A stretch of DNA of 25,282 nucleotides from a virus: IMG/VR virus record IMGVR_UViG_3300035698_025752, positions 1 to 25,282 of that record. One strand, written 5' to 3'. A program made the translations under genes and the position numbers. Positions 5,730-13,885 of the stretch are shown here, piece by piece; within the stretch, counting starts at the first letter, position 1; every line of letters begins with the position of its first letter. Under the pieces are notes generated by a model, which was not told the DNA's origin, did not search any database, and saw only the letters and a list, made by a program, of their open reading frames with translations.

Positions 5730-6521
5730 ATGGCATTCACAGGATTTCAAACACAGTACCCGGAGTATGAAGTTATCACTCCACAAACAAAAAAGTCTTT
5801 TACTTTAAGATCTTTAACTGTTCAAGAAGAAGAAAATCTTAAAGGAAGTCTTATAACACCAGCAAAAATTGCTGACCATTTAAATACTTGTATATTTAGA
5901 TCGCTTGTTAAAAAACCAGAAGAAATTGATGATTTAGATACATTTCTTCATAGTATTACTTTAAAAGATCGAGACGCTTTACTATATGGTTTATATCATA
6001 TAACTTATGAAGAGATTCGAAATTATGCAGTCAAATGTACTAAATGTTCTAATGAATATGAAGTAACGGTTCAGGCATCAAGTACATTTAATTTTAATAG
6101 TTATCCGGATGATGATGTTTTATCTAAAAAAGTTAAAATCAAATTACCAATATCTAAAGGAGTTGTTGTTGTTATTAAGCAACCAACTCTAATTGATGAA
6201 ATGATGTCTATTAAAAATTTAAGCAATAGACCCGGAACTTCATTAGAGATTATTACTGAAACCTTAATTATTGATAGTTTTGAACACGATATTGAGGACT
6301 CGAAAGAACCAAAAGTTTATTCAGATCGAATTGATATTATGGATGCTTATTTATCTTTACCAGCTAAAGATAAACGAAATATATTTAAAGCATACAAAGA
6401 ACATTTTGGCAAATATGGTATCGAGTTGAAGATGAGAAGTTTTTGTTCATCTTGTGGTAATGAAGATAATTTTGATATAGACTTGGTGGACAGCTTTTTT
6501 CGTTCATTGTACGAAGCATAG
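5730..6521 (+). CDS. gp26-like tail chaperone/baseplate protein with zinc ribbon (zero-frame product)
   Basis: The zero-frame product is 263 residues. It resembles the T4 gp26 baseplate family (the position equivalent to tail-assembly chaperones in other phages): an N-terminal ITPQTKKSFTLRSLTVQEEENL beta/helix start, a middle helical LKDRDALLYGLYHITYEEIRN, and a four-cysteine zinc ribbon made of C103/C106 and C239/C242 that brackets a beta domain. The C-terminus DIDLVDSFFRSLYEA corresponds to the family's FF-containing helix, but the protein stops there while family members usually carry on. The missing part is encoded in the +1 frame (next entry). The ATG has AAAGGAG 9 bases upstream. The next gene is gp25-like, the usual baseplate context. 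Confidence 0.65.
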   Translation: MAFTGFQTQYPEYEVITPQTKKSFTLRSLTVQEEENLKGSLITPAKIADHLNTCIFRSLVKKPEEIDDLDTFLHSITLKDRDALLYGLYHITYEEIRNYAVKCTKCSNEYEVTVQASSTFNFNSYPDDDVLSKKVKIKLPISKGVVVVIKQPTLIDEMMSIKNLSNRPGTSLEIITETLIIDSFEHDIEDSKEPKVYSDRIDIMDAYLSLPAKDKRNIFKAYKEHFGKYGIELKMRSFCSSCGNEDNFDIDLVDSFFRSLYEA

Positions 6522-6699
6522 TGAATTAGCGGATTTTAAAGACGAACTTAATGAAACCATATATGCGTGTATGGAAATGAGTAAACAATCATATATTGAA
6601 GTTTGTATGATGCCTTATAAAAGATTTCAGGATTATATGAAGTGGAAGGCTCGATTAGAAGAAGAAAAACAAAAAAGGATTGAAGAGGAAATAAAGTAA
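6481..6699 (+). CDS. Frameshifted C-terminal extension of the gp26-like chaperone
   Basis: In the +1 frame relative to the upstream gene, bases 6481-6699 are open and encode, from 6520, SELADFKDELNETIYACMEM, then SKQSYIEVCMMPYKRFQDYM, then KWKARLEEEKQKRIEEEIK. It is a typical chaperone tail with the MPYxRFxDYxxWK..LEEE pattern. There is no ATG, GTG or TTG in this frame before the ATG at 6571, and that one has no ribosome site, so entry by frameshift is more likely than a separate start. The candidate site is CTTTTTTCGT (6494-6503): the phenylalanine tRNA on TTT could move +1 onto TTC, giving a fusion of about 322 residues. A -2 slip there, or +1 at GCA-TAG (6516-6521), are alternatives. The stop TAA directly abuts the ATG of the gp25-like gene. 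Confidence 0.72.
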   Translation, partial: TWWTAFFVHCTKHSELADFKDELNETIYACMEMSKQSYIEVCMMPYKRFQDYMKWKARLEEEKQKRIEEEIK

Positions 6700-7140
6700 A
6701 TGGCAGATCTTCTTAGAAGATTTAATCAAACAGTTGCTGGTTCTGACTCTAAACTTGCAGATTATCAAGCAGTAATCTCAAGTGTTGGAGATTTTAGAAG
6801 AATCAAAAATCTTGAAGTTATTCTTTCATCTTGGAATAATATATTAATTACTCCCAGAAGAAGTTATCAATTTGATCCGGAATATGGAAGTGATATTTAT
6901 AAACTTATTTTTGAGCCTGCTGATAATGACACATTAGAAAGAATAAAAACAGAAGTAGTTGAGACTTTATTAAGATATGATAATCGAGCAATAATTGAAA
7001 ACGTTGAAGTAAACCTTCTTTCAAATCGTAAAGGTTTTAATATTTCTATTGATGTTAAATATGAAGGTAAAACTGGTCAGTTAGAAGTAGTTATTGATGA
7101 GGATGCTTATTTCAAGGTTTTTGAAACTACGGAGACATAA
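6700..7140 (+). CDS. Baseplate wedge protein, gp25-like
   Basis: The 146-residue product fits the gp25/W family of contractile tails and related injection machines. The signature ILITPRRSYQFDPEYGSDIYKLIFEP (49-73) matches the family phrase in which a glycine-arginine or double-arginine turn precedes PxYGSxL...FEP. It is followed by the amphipathic TLERIKTEVVETLLRYDNRAI and the beta strand IENVEVNLL. In T4, gp25 joins the wedge to the first sheath ring. The ATG lies one base after the stop of the chaperone extension, with GAGG in the coding end of that reading frame. Length and order (chaperone, gp25, ..., gp6-like wedge) match contractile-tail gene clusters. Confidence 0.88.
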   Translation: MADLLRRFNQTVAGSDSKLADYQAVISSVGDFRRIKNLEVILSSWNNILITPRRSYQFDPEYGSDIYKLIFEPADNDTLERIKTEVVETLLRYDNRAIIENVEVNLLSNRKGFNISIDVKYEGKTGQLEVVIDEDAYFKVFETTET

Positions 7141-7141
7141 A

Positions 7142-8305
7142 ATGATTATTGATCAAGATAGAAAAATATTAAAAGAAGTAGGAAAAGAATATTTGCTTGA
7201 TATTGCTCTAGATAGTAAACTTTTAAAAGATAAACTTACGTTTAAAGAACATGTTGAGTTATGTGATATGATTAGTACGCTGACCTATAAAGAAGTTATA
7301 TCTCTTGCTATTACTGAAAGCATTAGAGATTTTGAAGGTAAATTTGGAAAATTCTTAAAATATAGTATAGCTGCTATAGCTGGAATGAAGTGGATAGGTT
7401 TATTAAAGGGACCGCCAGTTGCTATGTTCCTTTTATATCTTTTTAGAAAAGCAACTGATACATGTAATTTAGCATGCATTAAGAAATTTCCTCTTTCAAC
7501 TGAGAAAAAGATTTGTAAAGCTGAGTGTAAAGTTGAAGGAGCAAAACGTATTGTAAGAGATCTTCGTTCTGAAATTAACAAGTGTAATCAATTTGAGAAT
7601 GCTGCCAAATGTGAAAAGGCTCTTCAAAAAGAATATATAAAATGGTCAAGGCGTTTGCAATCGCTTATGGTTAAACTAAATCAAGCTAAACTTGGTACAG
7701 AATTAAAGGCTAGAAGAGCAGCAGCAAAAGCGGCAGCTCAAAGAGCAAAACAACTTGCAGCAAGTTATCAAATACCTAAAACTCGTCTTATTAAAATGAT
7801 AGCTGAGAATTCTGAAATAAGGAAGAAAATTCATTTCAGAGATCATATAGATCTTTATCATTTTGTTTTAAAAGAAGATGAATATAAAATGACTCCTCCT
7901 AAAGTTGATCCAGAAAAAGAGAAGATGGCACGACAGGCTCTATATTTAGGACTTTGGATTATTCCGATACCATTCTTTAATGACTTAATAAATTATTTGG
8001 TTAAAAAATATAATTTTTCATGTATGACTAAATGTATAAGACAACAAAAGTTTCCAAAGGAAGTTTGTTATCATCAATGCTCATATTTGGCAGCAAAATA
8101 TGCAGTTGGTATTTTAAATAAAAATTTAAAGACATGTAATAAAGCGAAAGATCCAATTAAATGTAAAAATAAAACATATAATCTATTAAACGATTGGAAG
8201 CAAAGAGAAGTTGAAGCAAAAATAAAATTTGAAACCTCTATGAGAGGTGAAATCAAAAAAGCTAAAACCAAAAATTTAAAGTCTATGAAAAAACGGGACT
8301 TATAA
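7142..8305 (+). CDS. Membrane protein with two twin-CX3C/CX8C cysteine modules (unknown)
   Basis: I do not recognise this 387-residue protein. I chose the ATG at 7142 because GGAG lies 8 bases upstream; a start at 7094 would overlap gp25 with no ribosome site. It is an internal duplication. Each half has a K(x)HFxxHIxL-type helical segment (28-48; 227-250), a hydrophobic stretch (71-101; 266-288) and a cysteine module. Module 1 is C108-x3-C112-x12-C125-x3-C129-x18-C148-x8-C157. Module 2 is C294-x3-C298-x10-C309-x3-C313-x18-C332-x8-C341. The halves are joined by an alanine/arginine-rich coiled coil (170-208). Twin CX3C spacing recalls small disulphide-bonded helical hairpins such as mitochondrial small Tim proteins, but no homology is claimed. 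Its position among baseplate genes suggests a virion or injection-related role. Confidence 0.82.
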   Translation: MIIDQDRKILKEVGKEYLLDIALDSKLLKDKLTFKEHVELCDMISTLTYKEVISLAITESIRDFEGKFGKFLKYSIAAIAGMKWIGLLKGPPVAMFLLYLFRKATDTCNLACIKKFPLSTEKKICKAECKVEGAKRIVRDLRSEINKCNQFENAAKCEKALQKEYIKWSRRLQSLMVKLNQAKLGTELKARRAAAKAAAQRAKQLAASYQIPKTRLIKMIAENSEIRKKIHFRDHIDLYHFVLKEDEYKMTPPKVDPEKEKMARQALYLGLWIIPIPFFNDLINYLVKKYNFSCMTKCIRQQKFPKEVCYHQCSYLAAKYAVGILNKNLKTCNKAKDPIKCKNKTYNLLNDWKQREVEAKIKFETSMRGEIKKAKTKNLKSMKKRDL

Positions 8306-8309
8306 AATA

Positions 8310-8981
8310 ATGACAATACAACATTATGAACGTATTTATGATTATATTCATGAGTACCAAAATTTAGTATATGAATATTATAGTAAACATGTTGTGTCAT
8401 TTTTAGTTACATATTATAATTTGAATATTGATCAAACAATTTGGGAAGATGAAGATATTATGGGTGGTGCATATGAACAAGTTGGTAATCTTACAGGAAT
8501 AAAACGAAATAAAATATTACTTCTTCCAATTTACTATATTGAGGATATAACTGTTCAATATGATGGTCAAGAAACTGGATATAATAAAGATACAGAAACA
8601 ACATTCGTTTTTCCAAGCGCGTATAATTTTAAACCATATCCAAATGATATTATTAAGTTGGAACAATCATTTTTAAGACCTACCAATGATACATACCCAT
8701 TATATATAGTGACCGGCGTTGAGATTCATCCAAATACAGATAAACGTTTTTGGAAAATAAAATGTCAAGTATTTCAAAGTGAGACTCTGCCATCAGTTGA
8801 TGCACAAATTGAAAATATTTATTCATTTGTTGATTATGATAAAACAATACACACATTAGAAGATGCACAATTTATGAGTAGACTGTTATATAAAGATTCA
8901 AATCTTAAAGAAATTTTAAAGGGTTTATTTGATGATAGAGTTGGATTCTATTATATACAAAGAAATCCATTAATTTGTTAG
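8310..8981 (+). CDS. Unknown protein, probably baseplate-associated
   Basis: I cannot assign this 223-residue protein to a family. It begins with a tyrosine-rich helical segment (YERIYDYIHEYQNLVYEYYSK), then a beta-rich domain (ILLLPIYYIEDITVQYDGQE; FWKIKCQVFQSE) that ends with acidic helices and the motif DDRVGFYYIQRNPLIC. There is no signal peptide or membrane segment. The ATG lies 4 bases after the previous stop, with only a weak GGGA ribosome site, so translation is probably coupled. The 11-base gap to the gp6-like wedge gene contains that gene's AGGAG. Its place between gp25 and gp6-like genes suggests a baseplate or hub component; this is inference from order only. Confidence 0.75.
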   Translation: MTIQHYERIYDYIHEYQNLVYEYYSKHVVSFLVTYYNLNIDQTIWEDEDIMGGAYEQVGNLTGIKRNKILLLPIYYIEDITVQYDGQETGYNKDTETTFVFPSAYNFKPYPNDIIKLEQSFLRPTNDTYPLYIVTGVEIHPNTDKRFWKIKCQVFQSETLPSVDAQIENIYSFVDYDKTIHTLEDAQFMSRLLYKDSNLKEILKGLFDDRVGFYYIQRNPLIC

Positions 8982-8991
8982 GAGATAAAGG

Positions 8992-11472
8992 ATGTCTAAG
9001 TTATTATCAAGTCAAATATGGTTATCTAGAGATAGCATTAGAGAACAAATAAGTGCACAAGTTAAATCATATTTAGAATTAGAAAATGTAGATCTAACGA
9101 AATCGTCATTCCTTTCTTTCATGATTGATACAATTTCAACCCTTACAGGTAACTTGTTATTTTATCAAATCTCAACTTATAGGGAATTCTTCCTTACTAA
9201 AGCGCAACTTCCAGAATCAATCTTAAATCTTTCTGCGTTTCTCGGTTATAATACAAGAGAAGCTACAGCTTCTAGAGTTAATGTTCTTATAACCATTCCT
9301 TTCGGTTTTGATGATCCATCAACTACATTTTCAATACCTGAAGGGTTTGTTTTTACAGCGGATGGAGATGTTGAGTTTAGAACTTATTATTCAACCTCAA
9401 TAACTGTAACAGGAAATGCAAGTGCAGTTGCAACGGTTACAGAAGATAATAAAAGGTTTATCCTACCTGTGAATGAAACAACAGAAGATTTCAGTTTTGT
9501 TTTGCCATTACTTCAAGTAAAAGAAGTGGTTCAAGAGTACCAAATTGATAGTGATATTCAAGAATATCAATTTATAACTTTGGATGTATTAGTTGATGGT
9601 GAAGTTGCATCTCTTGAAGTTCAAATAAAACCTCCTGGAAGTGCTGGCTATACAACATGGACAGAATTTGCAAGTTTATTTCTGATGAGTGGGACAGATA
9701 AAGGATACGTTTCAAGGCGAACAGATACAGGTCGTAGATTAACTTTTGGTAATGATTTGAGTGGGGTTCAACCAGGCATTAATTCGTCAGTTTTGGTTAC
9801 AGTCGAAGTAACCAATGGTGAAGATGGAAATGTTATTGCAGGATCAATTAGAAGCGGTCAACGTATTTATGTTCAAACTTTAGCTGGTGTTAATCAAGTT
9901 GTGTCTTATGATGTTATTAATACTTCCCCCGCTTTTGGCGGTGAAAATGAAGAATCTATAGAAGAAGTTCGAAGCAATTCAATTGCATCTATTACATCTT
10001 TGAGCAAATTAGTTACTGAAAATGATTATAAAAATATTAATGTTATTGTTCCAGATAGTCCAATTGCTCAAAATGCTTTGCCTGTATTAAAAAGATCAGA
10101 TCTTCAAGTAAATGAAATTGAATTATTCAACAGTATTTTATTTGGAAGCGGCACAACCGAAATTGATAACTTGGTTCCAACCAGAAATGCAGTATTTGAA
10201 TTATCTTCTAGTCAGACAACAATTGATAGAGATACTTTAATTCAAATTGGTGATAGTTGGTATTATACATTGTTTAATATTATCGTTGATACTCACAATA
10301 CAGTTGGTATTTATGAGTATATTGTTTTGACTTTAGAAGTTATCCCTGCTCTTGAAACAAGTTATGTTTCTACATATGATATTTATTCTGATCTTTTTGA
10401 AATTGAAAGAGTTGGAACTCAAGGAATATTTAAATTACATTATAAGTCCACAGAAGTAGATTCTGATTTAACTACTTGCGATGTGGAGATTGAGTCAAGT
10501 GGAGTTGTATATCCAATGGTTAATGACTCAACAGGTGGATATTTTATCTATACATTTGATCCATATACAAATATACCACTTGGGGAACAGACTTTTAATT
10601 TTACAATTTCAGAACCTGGTGGAGATTCAATTGCTACATATTCTAACAAAGCTACATTTAGGGCTGACCTAAGTACATATATGAGATCGAATGTTCAGGA
10701 TGATGGTACGGCGGTAATAGTTTTTGATGTTCCTGTAATTGAGAAAGAATATTATGATAGTATTAACAAAAAAGATTTTGAATTAGAAGTTTTACAAACA
10801 CTAATTACTTCAATGGACTTAACTGATAGTAGAATGCTAACTGATTTTACAAATATTAAATTTACAAATACTTATGGAATTCTATCAAATATGTTACTTA
10901 ATCAATCTACGATATCTCCAGTTCTAGATGTTGTAGAAGATATTCCAATAAGTTGTAATGTTAATGATAGATTTATATATAGTCCGTGTACTTCCAATGA
11001 TCCGAATCAGGATGATATTATCAAGTGTACAGATTCTACAAATTTAACATTTATATATCAAGAAGCTGTTTCTGATACAATTGTATATGTTACAAATAAA
11101 GGAGAAAATTATATCTATTCTGAACGAGGGTGGATTCCTTTACCACTTTATACAGTCCCATTGGAGATTGAAGTGGAAGTATTTAGATCTGAAACATTTA
11201 GCGGGACTCTTGCGTCATTTACAGATACTATTCGACAAACTATTTTTGATGCGTTTGAAGGTAGGTTTGGAACTAATGCGACTATATATAGATCTGAAAT
11301 TATTAATGTAGTTCAAGGAATTGATGGTGTGGGACATTGTCGTTTAAGAAAACCCGAAACTAGTATATTCTTTAATTTTAAACTAAAAAAATTAACGGAA
11401 GATCAATTACTTAGATATGGACCGGAGTATATATTCTTCAGAGAAGAAGATATTACGGTTAAGGTGGCATAA
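8992..11472 (+). CDS. Baseplate wedge protein, gp6/J-like
   Basis: The 826-residue product has the layout of the baseplate J/gp6 family, which dimerises to form the wedge ring of contractile baseplates. The N-terminus combines IREQISAQVKSYLELENVDL with SSFLSFMIDTISTLTGNLLF and a Y-x-R-E-x-F helix, as in gp6-type proteins. A beta-rich region follows with SIPEGFVFTADGDVEFRTYY, typical of the family's G-x-x-F-x-x-x-x-x-x-x-F-x-T strand. Then come RRLTFGNDLSGVQPG (about 247-262) and the hallmark EEVRSNSIASITSLSKLVTE...DY (about 320-343). The C-terminal third is a long beta-rich arm with a final IINVVQGIDGVGHCRLRKP segment. AGGAG lies 8 bases before the ATG. This is the largest gene of the plus-strand tail arm. 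Confidence 0.85.
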   Translation: MSKLLSSQIWLSRDSIREQISAQVKSYLELENVDLTKSSFLSFMIDTISTLTGNLLFYQISTYREFFLTKAQLPESILNLSAFLGYNTREATASRVNVLITIPFGFDDPSTTFSIPEGFVFTADGDVEFRTYYSTSITVTGNASAVATVTEDNKRFILPVNETTEDFSFVLPLLQVKEVVQEYQIDSDIQEYQFITLDVLVDGEVASLEVQIKPPGSAGYTTWTEFASLFLMSGTDKGYVSRRTDTGRRLTFGNDLSGVQPGINSSVLVTVEVTNGEDGNVIAGSIRSGQRIYVQTLAGVNQVVSYDVINTSPAFGGENEESIEEVRSNSIASITSLSKLVTENDYKNINVIVPDSPIAQNALPVLKRSDLQVNEIELFNSILFGSGTTEIDNLVPTRNAVFELSSSQTTIDRDTLIQIGDSWYYTLFNIIVDTHNTVGIYEYIVLTLEVIPALETSYVSTYDIYSDLFEIERVGTQGIFKLHYKSTEVDSDLTTCDVEIESSGVVYPMVNDSTGGYFIYTFDPYTNIPLGEQTFNFTISEPGGDSIATYSNKATFRADLSTYMRSNVQDDGTAVIVFDVPVIEKEYYDSINKKDFELEVLQTLITSMDLTDSRMLTDFTNIKFTNTYGILSNMLLNQSTISPVLDVVEDIPISCNVNDRFIYSPCTSNDPNQDDIIKCTDSTNLTFIYQEAVSDTIVYVTNKGENYIYSERGWIPLPLYTVPLEIEVEVFRSETFSGTLASFTDTIRQTIFDAFEGRFGTNATIYRSEIINVVQGIDGVGHCRLRKPETSIFFNFKLKKLTEDQLLRYGPEYIFFREEDITVKVA

Positions 11473-11477
11473 TAAAT

Positions 11478-12590
11478 ATGGAACAATTACTAAAGAAAGC
11501 TAAGATAAAAGATGCTCAAATAAAGTCTCTTACAGCTAAAGTCGTAGCTCAAAATTTAAGTTCATTATCTGAACCATGTTTTTATCCGTCACTAAAAAAA
11601 CATTATTATGAATATTTAAAGTTATCTGGATTAACTGAAAAAGATATTAGAGAATTTGCAAAACGAAGATGGAAGGGAAGAAAAGAGGAAAAATTTGCAA
11701 CTCAAACAAATGCAATTGCTAATTTTTATGTTTTTCTAATAGAATATTTTCTTACAAAAAGAGATAAAACTGCCTACCAATATTTGATGATTTTTTATAT
11801 CATTCGCCATTATGCCAATCTTATGCATAAATCATTTAAATATTGTAATGAAGATAATTTTAAATACGCATTAGAAACTTTAACTAAAACCCATTTATTT
11901 GCAAGAGAAAAAACTATCTCAAATGCATTATATTTTATGGCGCAACAAATGATTCAGAAATGGACTAGAGGTTTGAGAAATGGAGATTTAGATTCAATTT
12001 CTGCATTTATGCAAGAGAGTCGTCATCGAGTATCTCAAAGTATGAAAAGTTTTGCTCAAACTTATTATAGAGCGGCTGAAGAAGATCATGGAATTAAAAC
12101 TGAAGTAATACCTGATGAAGATGATGAGAATTCATATCAAAAACAAACAGGAGAAAAAACTAATAAAATAATTGACGATGTTGTAAAGAAAATTACTGTT
12201 TATAGATATGTTGATCGTAAAGCCCAAGAAGATGCAAGAAAATTAGTTAAAATAAGCTCTTCACTTGCTACACAAATAGTTGGAAAATTAAATAACACAA
12301 AATACTCAGATAATATAAGACTTATTTTAAAGTTATTTATCAAAGATTTGAAAAAAACAGAAGAACTATGCGGGAAAGAATATTATGTTTATGTTCGACA
12401 GTTAATGTCACTAAAAAGAACTAAAATGAGAATTTATTTTAAACAACAAATCAATTTACTTCTCTTACAGCTAATTGATGAGTTCGGTTATACTAAACAA
12501 TATCACAGTGTCACATCCCAAACACAATTTTTAATCAACTTATACCTTGCCTATTATTTGACTACCATATTAAGAAAGTCTGTTTGTTAA
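11478..12590 (+). CDS. Unknown helical protein at the end of the plus-strand tail arm
   Basis: I do not recognise this 370-residue protein. It is strongly helical and basic. The N-terminus reads MEQLLKKAKIKDAQIKSLTA, followed by FYPSLKKHYYEYLKLSGLTE and an aromatic-rich core (AYQYLMIFYIIRHYANLMHK). The middle holds an acidic linker (VIPDEDDENSYQKQ, about 213-226) and the C-terminus is hydrophobic (NLYLAYYLTTILRKSVC). No enzyme motif is visible. The ATG is 6 bases after the wedge gene's stop, with AAGGTGG upstream inside that gene's end. The stop codon overlaps the stop of the convergent gene by 3 bases. Membership in the tail operon suggests an assembly or structural role, without direct evidence. 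Confidence 0.78.
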   Translation: MEQLLKKAKIKDAQIKSLTAKVVAQNLSSLSEPCFYPSLKKHYYEYLKLSGLTEKDIREFAKRRWKGRKEEKFATQTNAIANFYVFLIEYFLTKRDKTAYQYLMIFYIIRHYANLMHKSFKYCNEDNFKYALETLTKTHLFAREKTISNALYFMAQQMIQKWTRGLRNGDLDSISAFMQESRHRVSQSMKSFAQTYYRAAEEDHGIKTEVIPDEDDENSYQKQTGEKTNKIIDDVVKKITVYRYVDRKAQEDARKLVKISSSLATQIVGKLNNTKYSDNIRLILKLFIKDLKKTEELCGKEYYVYVRQLMSLKRTKMRIYFKQQINLLLLQLIDEFGYTKQYHSVTSQTQFLINLYLAYYLTTILRKSVC

Positions 12591-13870
12591 ACAACAATAC
12601 TATAATCTTCATCTGCCAAGAAACCGGGAGTTGTGTCTAAAGCTAATGCTTCTTCAAGTTCTTTTGTTGCTGCTGGAACTCTTGATGCTTGTACTATCTG
12701 CGAGACTGTAGGAGGAAGTCTTCTTTTTATTGCATTATTTTTTTGTATCAATCTTTGTCTTTCTTCACCTCTTGCAGATAATACCCGAACTACTTGACCT
12801 TCCTTGGTTGCTCCAGCAGCTCTTCCTGCATCAGCGTTCATTTTATTTCTCTTTGTAAATGAACCTGAATCTATATCACTGAGATTATCAAGATATCCTT
12901 TTACAGTTGGTCTATTTGAGATGTGCATGCCTTTAGATTCTGCAACCATACTAGTATATAAACTTCCAAAATCAATTCTAACATCAACCATTGCTAGACG
13001 TTGATTATATGCTATTTGTTGTTGATCCCCACCTTTAATAACTGTAATATTTGTAATGACTGCGGGATCAAGATTATAAATACCTCTTGCTTTTATTTTA
13101 TGGAAGAATGGCCACGAATATGTTTTTCCATCATCGCTTTGAGGCGTTCCCAAACATAAGATGACAGCTAAAGGACCAATAATATATTGTTTGGTTGCTT
13201 GATCACTCCCTGGATTTGGATTATATAATCTTATTGTAGCTGTATATGATGGAGTGAACCCACTATTTCTCCATATCATAGGAAAGTCAACTCTATGACC
13301 TGCTATCATTTTATCAACAATTTGGCCTGCATTTCCCATCATTTGTCTTATTCCTGTTGTTCCTGTTGTTTCTTCTTTTAGTTGCGTAAGAGCTTTTCCC
13401 ACACCTCCTGCTGCTCTACCAGCACCTCCTGCAATTCCCCCCATTATACCGCCTAATTCTTTTTCTGCTCCAACCCCAAAATTTTTGAATTTATCTAATG
13501 CAGCTGTTCCAGATCTTGCTCCTGTCATTTGCATTATTTCAGCCATTCCTTGTGAAGCAACATCTGTAAATTTTTGTAAAAAAGTTTCACTATAATCATT
13601 TGTAAATGTATCGGTTGGGAAACTATCAGCTATGAAAGCTAACTTAATAGATTTTCCAGGTAATTTATATCCTTGATAGGCAAGAAGTTCATTATAAGCT
13701 TCCCAATTGGGGTTCACTGTATATACGGACAAACCCACTTCTAACTGTGGAGTTCCGGGAGTAATTTCCATTGTCGGCATACTATTTATAATCATATCAT
13801 CGCTTACGTGACTTGCAGGCGGTAATCCAAATATACCGTTAAATGGATTTAGTGGTATTACGTTAGCCAT
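12587..13870 (-). CDS. Probable baseplate tail-tube cap/initiator protein (gp48/gp54-type)
   Basis: The 427-residue product has a tube-like beta domain: FPMIWRNSGFTPSYTATIRL (196-215), then YIIGPLAVILCLGTPQSDD, KIKARGIYNLDPAVITNITV and IDFGSLYTSM. This order (IW-N/P-S-Y, GPLAVI, ARG...P..I..I.V.KGG, I.FG.LY) recalls the proteins that cap the baseplate hub and start tube polymerisation, such as T4 gp48/gp54. An alanine/glycine-rich, probably flexible or hydrophobic insert lies at 134-158. The C-terminus is basic and helical. The ATG at 13870 has AGGAG 7 bases upstream. It is the last gene of the minus-strand arm that also holds the tape measure, a usual partner in tube initiation. The specific name is tentative; a tail structural role is likely. 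Confidence 0.5.
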   Translation of the reverse strand: MANVIPLNPFNGIFGLPPASHVSDDMIINSMPTMEITPGTPQLEVGLSVYTVNPNWEAYNELLAYQGYKLPGKSIKLAFIADSFPTDTFTNDYSETFLQKFTDVASQGMAEIMQMTGARSGTAALDKFKNFGVGAEKELGGIMGGIAGGAGRAAGGVGKALTQLKEETTGTTGIRQMMGNAGQIVDKMIAGHRVDFPMIWRNSGFTPSYTATIRLYNPNPGSDQATKQYIIGPLAVILCLGTPQSDDGKTYSWPFFHKIKARGIYNLDPAVITNITVIKGGDQQQIAYNQRLAMVDVRIDFGSLYTSMVAESKGMHISNRPTVKGYLDNLSDIDSGSFTKRNKMNADAGRAAGATKEGQVVRVLSARGEERQRLIQKNNAIKRRLPPTVSQIVQASRVPAATKELEEALALDTTPGFLADEDYSIVV

Positions 13871-13885
13871 TTTTAATCTCCTTGT

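Noticed and set aside
6571-6699. Independent 42-residue gene starting at ATG 6571
   Set aside because: No ribosome site, and the conserved-looking reading frame continues upstream of that ATG, which favours frameshift entry.
7094-7141. 16-residue N-terminal extension of the twin-CX3C protein
   Set aside because: It runs inside the gp25 gene and has no ribosome site; the ATG at 7142 does.
10481-11311. Two short plus-strand ORFs inside the gp6/J-like gene
   Set aside because: Out-of-frame readings of a continuous, well-supported 826-codon gene; no ribosome sites.
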